This document shows positions 59,347-64,000 of a stretch of DNA of 64,000 nucleotides, piece by piece. Numbering within the stretch: the stretch's first letter is position 1; every line of letters starts with the position of its first letter. Source of the stretch: CALLMJ01 sp964493765 (GTDB taxonomy: Bacteria > Bacteroidota > Bacteroidia > J057 > CALLMJ01); NCBI GenBank assembly GCA_964493765.1, contig CAZBPK010000146.1, forward strand, positions 4,357 through 68,356, written 5' to 3'. Under the pieces are notes generated by a model that had not been told where the DNA came from, ran no database searches, and saw only the letters and a list, made by a program, of their open reading frames with translations. The position numbers and the translations under genes were made by a program.

Positions 59347-61440
59347 ATGAAAAAAAAATATTTTTTTATTTCAATTCTTTTATGTTTATCCATGAATATA
59401 AATGCACAACAGCTTTATTTTCAAGGGTTTGAGCCTGGGAATAATTGGGGAATACTTCAAGGAAATGCACAGATAAGTAACGATAATGGAGCTTCATATT
59501 TTCCTGCAAATCAAACGATTCTTTCGGATAGTAATTTTTGGAAAGTAAATAATTCTACTGATACTTTAATCTTGGAATCAAAAAGTGTAGTTGGGCAAAA
59601 TAATATTAAAGTAATAGTAAGAATTGCTTCTATAAGTGTTACTTCTGCGAATGGATCTGAAAATACTGATTCTGTACAAGTTTTTGCTATTATTAATGGA
59701 GTTACGCCAAATCAAGCTGATGCTACTATCGTAGGAGCAACTAATTCTAGATGGGGTTATAATGCAACATTAGTAGGTACAACCAATGCAGGCACACCCG
59801 CAACATTTGTTTCTCCACAAGGAGGAACTAGTACCAACAATTATGCAACCATTGAAATCTTAATTCCAAACGGAACTTCTACCGTTGGATTGATGGTAAG
59901 AGCAAAAAATAATTCCGCCAATGAGATATGGGCAATTGATGATATTGCTTTAGTTACTTGCCCCTCTGTATCGATCAATGGTCCCAGCACTGGTTGCCTT
60001 GGAGATACCTTAACATTTGTTTCTACGGAAGCAGGTAATTGGTCTGTAACCAATACCAATGCTTATACTGTATCCAATCCCAGTAATACAACTTCAATTC
60101 AAATTGTACTTGCAAATGGAAGTTCCACAGGAGTTACTCAATCGGTCAATGGATGTTCTTTTACCCAAAATATTACTATTTTTTCAAAACCTACACCTCC
60201 ATTTATAGGACCTGTAAATCAAATTTGTCAAGGAAATACAGCTACTTTAACTGCCAATAGTGCTAATAATACTATTCATTGGTACAGCAGCCCAACGGGA
60301 AATTCTATTGGAACAGGGAATACATTTATTACTCCACCGATAACACAATCAGGAACCGTAACTTACTACGCAGCTGCTCAAAATATTAATGGTTGTTTTT
60401 CATCAAAAGTTCCAGTGAATATAACTGTTAATGCAGCTCCTACTAACTTCTCAATCAGTGGTGGAACAGTTTGTTCACAAGATGATGCGATTATATCTTT
60501 ATCGGGTTCAGAGATTGATATTGAATATGAACTTTATCTAAATGATTCTGCAACGGGTCAGAGTTATTTAGGCAATGGTTCATCTTTAGATTTTATTATT
60601 ACAAACCCAGTTCAAGGGTCTTTGGTTTCTATTAAAGCGTTCAACCCAAACACAGGATGTTTTGTATTTTCTGATACATTAGTATTAAATTTAGTCAATT
60701 CCCCCAACAATTTTTATACGTTTAATATTGATACCATAAGTATTTGTCAAGGTGGTTCTGCCAATTTTTCTTTATCGGGTTCACAAATTGGGGTTGAATA
60801 TAGTGTGTTAGTTTCAGGAAATTTTTCAGGTATATCTCAAATGGGTACTGGTCAAATATTAAATTTTACACTTTCTGACCTCAATGATAATGATATAATT
60901 CAAATTTTTGCAATAGATACATTAACAGGTTGTTTTTCAGATTTATTAGACGAAATAGTTGTTGAGGTAAACCCTATTCCTGAGGTAGTTATTTCTGAAA
61001 ATTCAGGAATTTTTACCTCCGATAGTACAACAGGTACTTTTGTTTGGTATTATAACGGAAATATAATTCCAGGACAAAACCAAAGTACTTTAAATATTTC
61101 CCAAGCGGGTACAGGTACGGGTGATTATTTCTTAATTTACACCAATAGCTTTGGCTGTTCAGATACCTCTAATACCATTAATTTAATTGTTAGTGATTTA
61201 AACAAAGAATGGAAAAATTGGGTACAAGTTTATCCTAATCCTTTCCAAAATCAGTTTACAATTGATGTTCCTCAAATCATGAACTTAAATATTAACAATG
61301 TAATGGGTCAATGTATTTATAAGCAAACTTTATCCCATGGTAAAAATAGAATTCAGTTTGATGAGTTTCCATCGGGACTTTATTTTATAGAAATCCAATG
61401 GAACGAAGAAAAATGGGTTACTAAAATTGTAAAGAATTAA
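59347..61440 (+). CDS. T9SS-sorted surface protein with Ig-like repeats
   Basis: A 697-residue exported protein (signal peptide MKKKYFFISILLCL to NINAQ). Residues 22-205 form a beta-jelly-roll-like region ending AIDDIALVTCP. From about 205 to 610 there are Ig-like domains with recurring motifs: GCLGDTLTF, NQICQGNTATLTANSANNTI, WYSSPTGNSIGTG, YYAAAQNINGC, and further GC-containing units. The last 80 residues are a type A T9SS sorting domain (VYPNPFQNQFTIDVPQI to KIVKN). It is probably an adhesin or structural surface protein. Confidence 0.9.
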   Translation: MKKKYFFISILLCLSMNINAQQLYFQGFEPGNNWGILQGNAQISNDNGASYFPANQTILSDSNFWKVNNSTDTLILESKSVVGQNNIKVIVRIASISVTSANGSENTDSVQVFAIINGVTPNQADATIVGATNSRWGYNATLVGTTNAGTPATFVSPQGGTSTNNYATIEILIPNGTSTVGLMVRAKNNSANEIWAIDDIALVTCPSVSINGPSTGCLGDTLTFVSTEAGNWSVTNTNAYTVSNPSNTTSIQIVLANGSSTGVTQSVNGCSFTQNITIFSKPTPPFIGPVNQICQGNTATLTANSANNTIHWYSSPTGNSIGTGNTFITPPITQSGTVTYYAAAQNINGCFSSKVPVNITVNAAPTNFSISGGTVCSQDDAIISLSGSEIDIEYELYLNDSATGQSYLGNGSSLDFIITNPVQGSLVSIKAFNPNTGCFVFSDTLVLNLVNSPNNFYTFNIDTISICQGGSANFSLSGSQIGVEYSVLVSGNFSGISQMGTGQILNFTLSDLNDNDIIQIFAIDTLTGCFSDLLDEIVVEVNPIPEVVISENSGIFTSDSTTGTFVWYYNGNIIPGQNQSTLNISQAGTGTGDYFLIYTNSFGCSDTSNTINLIVSDLNKEWKNWVQVYPNPFQNQFTIDVPQIMNLNINNVMGQCIYKQTLSHGKNRIQFDEFPSGLYFIEIQWNEEKWVTKIVKN

Positions 61441-61445
61441 AAGTG

Positions 61446-61470
61446 AAGGTGGTTTTTTTACCACCTTTTT
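61446..61470 (+). terminator. Hairpin terminator after the Ig-like T9SS protein
   Basis: AAGGTGGT and ACCACCTT, 8 bp, with a T6 loop, followed by TTT; directly after the stop codon. Confidence 0.75.
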
Positions 61471-61617
61471 TATTGAAAGCAATGAGAAATATATTACGTT
61501 TTAAAAGAATAGCAGTAAGAGGCAACTGTCTTAGGTTGTTTTGTAAAAGTAGCCGAAAGGGTTGGCAAAGCCTTATCAAGTGAGTATCTCACAAATAAAC
61601 TAAAATAAACAGAAAAA

Positions 61618-63060
61618 TTATTCTGAAGGAAATTCACCTTCCCATTTAGCAATGACAACACTTGCTAAGCAGTTCCCAATTAAGTTCACGGAAGTTCTTG
61701 CCATATCCATGAGGGCATCAATACCCAAAATTACAGCAATAGGCCATTCAGGTAAATCATACATAGTAGCAGCGCCTGATAAAATCACTAAAGAAGCTCT
61801 TGGAACACCTGCTACACCTTTACTCATAAGTAATAAAGTTGCCATTATACCTAACTGTTGGCTCCAAGTAAAATCAATTCCAGCTGCTTGAGCAACAAAT
61901 AGGGTTGCTAAACTTAAATACAAGGTAGTTCCATCTAAATTAAAACTATAACCCGTTGGAATCACAAAAGAAACCACTTTTCTAGGAACACCAAAGGCTT
62001 CCATGGCAGTCATTGCTTTGGGTAATGCGGCTTCAGAACTTGCTGTAGCAAAGGCTAATGAGGCAGGGTCAATAACGGCTTTCCAAAATTTAAGAACGGG
62101 GATTTTTAATATTAGCATTATTGGTATCAAGACCAAAAGAATAAAAGCAATTAGGGCAACATATAATGTGGCTAATAAAATACCTAAGTTTACTAAGATT
62201 CCAAATCCCATTTTTCCTATGGTATAAGCAATTGCAGCAGCAACCGCAAAGGGTGCCAAATACATAATTAAATGAGTAAACTTAAACATTACTTCCGATA
62301 AATCTTCAGCAAAATGAAGCATTCGTGTTTTATGAGGTTCACTCACCATCATTAAACCCATTGCAAATAAAATACTAAATACCACAATTTGAAGTACTTG
62401 CCCTTCATAAATCATTTTTGCTATGTTTTCTGGAAAAATATGAAGTATTACTTCTTCAGTAGTTTGTTTGGGTTTGGGTTTGGCTTCTTTTAAAGCTTTT
62501 TGGTCATAGAGTAAGGTATATTCTTTGGAGAGCGTATCTATTTTAAAACTCAGGAGGTTAGGGTCAAATTGAAGGTTTTCTTTTTTCTCTTGTTTATGAA
62601 TACCAACACCTGCTTTAGAAAAATTAATTGCAATCAATCCTATAAATAAGGCTAAAGTAGTAGCAGTAGTAAAATATAACAAGGATTTCCAACCCATTCT
62701 TCCTACTTGTCCAATATCAGAATGACCAGCAATTCCTACTACCAAAGTACCAAAAAGTAAAGGAGCAATTATAGTTTTAATAAGTTTTAAAAATACTTTT
62801 GAAATCACATTGAGTTCAATAGAAAATTCTGGAAAATCAGTTCCTAATGCAAGCCCAACAATCATGCTAATAAAAACCCAAACCGTTAAGGAAGATTTTA
62901 CAAAACCGTAGTATAAAAATGCAGATACTCCCACCCAGCGAATAAAAATTTCAGCAACTTTAGGTATTTGAATATCAAATCCATAAATTAAAACAATTAG
63001 AATGGCATTGATGAGAGAACCAAGAATAATGGCTAAATTAGCAATTTTAAGATTTTTCAT
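61618..63060 (-). CDS. Dicarboxylate/amino acid:cation symporter (DAACS family) with a charged insertion
   Basis: A 480-residue inner-membrane transporter of the glutamate/dicarboxylate symporter fold. Transport motifs are ATASSEAALPKAMTAMEAFG (first re-entrant hairpin), GYSFNLDGTTLYLSLATLF and GVAGVPRASLVILSG. The family usually carries aspartate, glutamate or C4-dicarboxylates with H+ or Na+. Between membrane helices, about residues 155-220, a Lys/Glu/Pro-rich stretch (including KEAKPKPKQTTEEV) is longer than in typical members. Its start overlaps the end of phoH by 14 bp, so the two are co-transcribed. Confidence 0.92.
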   Translation of the reverse strand: MKNLKIANLAIILGSLINAILIVLIYGFDIQIPKVAEIFIRWVGVSAFLYYGFVKSSLTVWVFISMIVGLALGTDFPEFSIELNVISKVFLKLIKTIIAPLLFGTLVVGIAGHSDIGQVGRMGWKSLLYFTTATTLALFIGLIAINFSKAGVGIHKQEKKENLQFDPNLLSFKIDTLSKEYTLLYDQKALKEAKPKPKQTTEEVILHIFPENIAKMIYEGQVLQIVVFSILFAMGLMMVSEPHKTRMLHFAEDLSEVMFKFTHLIMYLAPFAVAAAIAYTIGKMGFGILVNLGILLATLYVALIAFILLVLIPIMLILKIPVLKFWKAVIDPASLAFATASSEAALPKAMTAMEAFGVPRKVVSFVIPTGYSFNLDGTTLYLSLATLFVAQAAGIDFTWSQQLGIMATLLLMSKGVAGVPRASLVILSGAATMYDLPEWPIAVILGIDALMDMARTSVNLIGNCLASVVIAKWEGEFPSE

Positions 63061-64000
63061 TTTTTTCTGTTGTGAGATTAATTTTTTCGTAAGCGTTTAT
63101 GATTTTTGTAACTAAAGGATGACGAACAACATCTTGAGTGTTAAATAATACAAAACCTATTCCCTCTACATTTTTTAAGAGCTTAACGGCTTGAATAAGC
63201 CCTGATTTTTGAGATTTGGGCAAGTCAATTTGGGATTGATCACCAGTAACAATAATTTTTGATTCTTGACCTAAACGGGTTAAAAACATTTTCATTTGTG
63301 TTTCGGTAGCATTTTGAGCTTCATCCATAATAATAATAGATTGATTTAAAGTTCTACCACGCATATAAGCCAAAGGCACAATTTCAATAATATTTTTTTC
63401 TAAATAACCATTAAGTTTTTCGGGTCCAATCATATCTTCCAAAGAATCATAGAGAGGACGTAAATAAGGGTCAATTTTTTCTTTTAAATCACCGGGCAAG
63501 AAACCGAGGCTTTCTCCAGCCTCAACAGCAGGTCTAACTAAAACAATTTTTTTATATTTTTTTTCTTTTAAACCTTTTACAGCTAAAGCAACGGCTATAT
63601 AGGTTTTTCCAGTACCAGCTGGCCCTACTGCAAAGATAATATCATTATTTTCAACAGTTTCTATTAATTTTTTTTGACCCGGAGTTTTAGGTTTTATCCA
63701 TTTATCGTTAAATCCTTTTATAATAGAATCTTTATCTACATCAGACCATTCTTTTTTTCCAGAAATAATTTGTTTGACTTTAATAAACTCTGGTTGCCCA
63801 TATTTTTTTACTTCTTGATATAAACTTTCAATGATTTCTAAAATTTTTTGAATTTTTTCAGGCTCGCCTAAAACTTTAATTTCTGTACCTCTTGCAATGA
63901 TTTTGGTATCAGGGTAAGTTTGTCTTAAAAAATCTAAGTAGCTATCATTGGGTCCAAAAAAGTGTAAAGGATTAATTTCTTCTAATTGATAGCTCAGTTC
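63047..64000 (-). CDS. PhoH-like ATPase, partial
   Basis: The frame runs off the right edge, so the start is missing; 318 codons are visible. Residues near the visible N-terminus (GPNDSYLDFLRQTYPDTKII) form the small N-terminal domain of PhoH-like proteins. The P-loop is GPAGTGKT, with IVLVRPAVEAGESLGFLPGD and IIMDEAQNATETQMKMFLTR as Walker-B-type blocks, and TGDQSQIDLP. Such proteins are cytoplasmic nucleotide hydrolases linked to RNA metabolism. An ATG at 63499 is internal and should not be taken as the start. Confidence 0.95.
   Translation of the reverse strand, partial: ELSYQLEEINPLHFFGPNDSYLDFLRQTYPDTKIIARGTEIKVLGEPEKIQKILEIIESLYQEVKKYGQPEFIKVKQIISGKKEWSDVDKDSIIKGFNDKWIKPKTPGQKKLIETVENNDIIFAVGPAGTGKTYIAVALAVKGLKEKKYKKIVLVRPAVEAGESLGFLPGDLKEKIDPYLRPLYDSLEDMIGPEKLNGYLEKNIIEIVPLAYMRGRTLNQSIIIMDEAQNATETQMKMFLTRLGQESKIIVTGDQSQIDLPKSQKSGLIQAVKLLKNVEGIGFVLFNTQDVVRHPLVTKIINAYEKINLTTEKNEKS

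Noticed and set aside
63047..63499. A complete 150-residue protein starting at 63499
   Set aside because: The frame continues without a stop to the right edge with PhoH N-terminal and P-loop motifs; the ATG is internal.

Overview
The window looks like chromosomal DNA of a low-GC member of the Bacteroidota, probably Cytophagales-like. The evidence is: promoters of the Bacteroidota type (TAnnTTTG just upstream of many start codons, with short leaders and weak or absent Shine-Dalgarno sequences); several large secreted proteins ending in type IX secretion (T9SS) sorting domains; a TonB-dependent receptor; and a meso-DAP-type peptidoglycan cluster. No rRNA, tRNA, CRISPR array, prophage or transposase gene was recognised. 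The species is not determined.

Layout. 0-5 kb (minus strand): a partial M16-peptidase homologue with a degenerate active site, a helical-repeat protein, a small secreted protein whose 5' end is built from a dispersed repeat, and a lipoamide-dehydrogenase-like flavoprotein without the redox cysteines. 5-15 kb (plus): a Sir2 deacylase, a TonB-dependent receptor, guaB, a partner-switching module (membrane PP2C phosphatase, STAS antagonist, HATPase kinase) and a PBP4-type peptidase. 15-21.6 kb (minus): yajC with a PAP2-like membrane protein, a PKD lipoprotein, an NlpC/P60 peptidase, a glycosyltransferase and an isolated nuoK-nuoL pair. 21.7-29.4 kb: a giant T9SS surface protein broken by a 16-bp tandem duplication, a small membrane protein and a VCBS-propeller T9SS protein.

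29.5-38 kb is the division and cell-wall (dcw) cluster mraZ-rsmH-ftsL-ftsI-murE-mraY-murD. It is preceded by two oppositely oriented arrays of MraZ boxes and ends in an 18-bp perfect hairpin. Its MraY carries a PDZ-like insertion. 38-46 kb: a small secreted protein, a GT-C membrane glycosyltransferase, a relic of an AAA/PD-(D/E)XK protein, recQ, a long-chain acyl-CoA synthetase and a GWxTD protein. 46-52 kb: a glycine-rich T9SS protein, a degraded patch, a pair of paralogous small secreted proteins, a secreted coiled-coil protein, a DedA protein and a VanX-type dipeptidase. 52-64 kb: a GbsR-like regulator, a COQ7-like protein, tsaB, engB, a frameshifted cyclase, a secreted metalloprotease, a dihydroorotase homologue without metal ligands and its membrane partner, an Nfu protein, another T9SS protein, a cation:dicarboxylate symporter and a partial phoH.

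A GC-rich repeat of about 130 bp recurs five times, with two eroded traces, next to gene ends. No complete defence or mobile system was recognised. The most noteworthy signals are the PDZ-like insertion in MraY, the paired MraZ-box arrays, the 16-bp duplication in the giant surface protein, the repeat family, and the small secreted-protein cluster at 48.8-50.6 kb.
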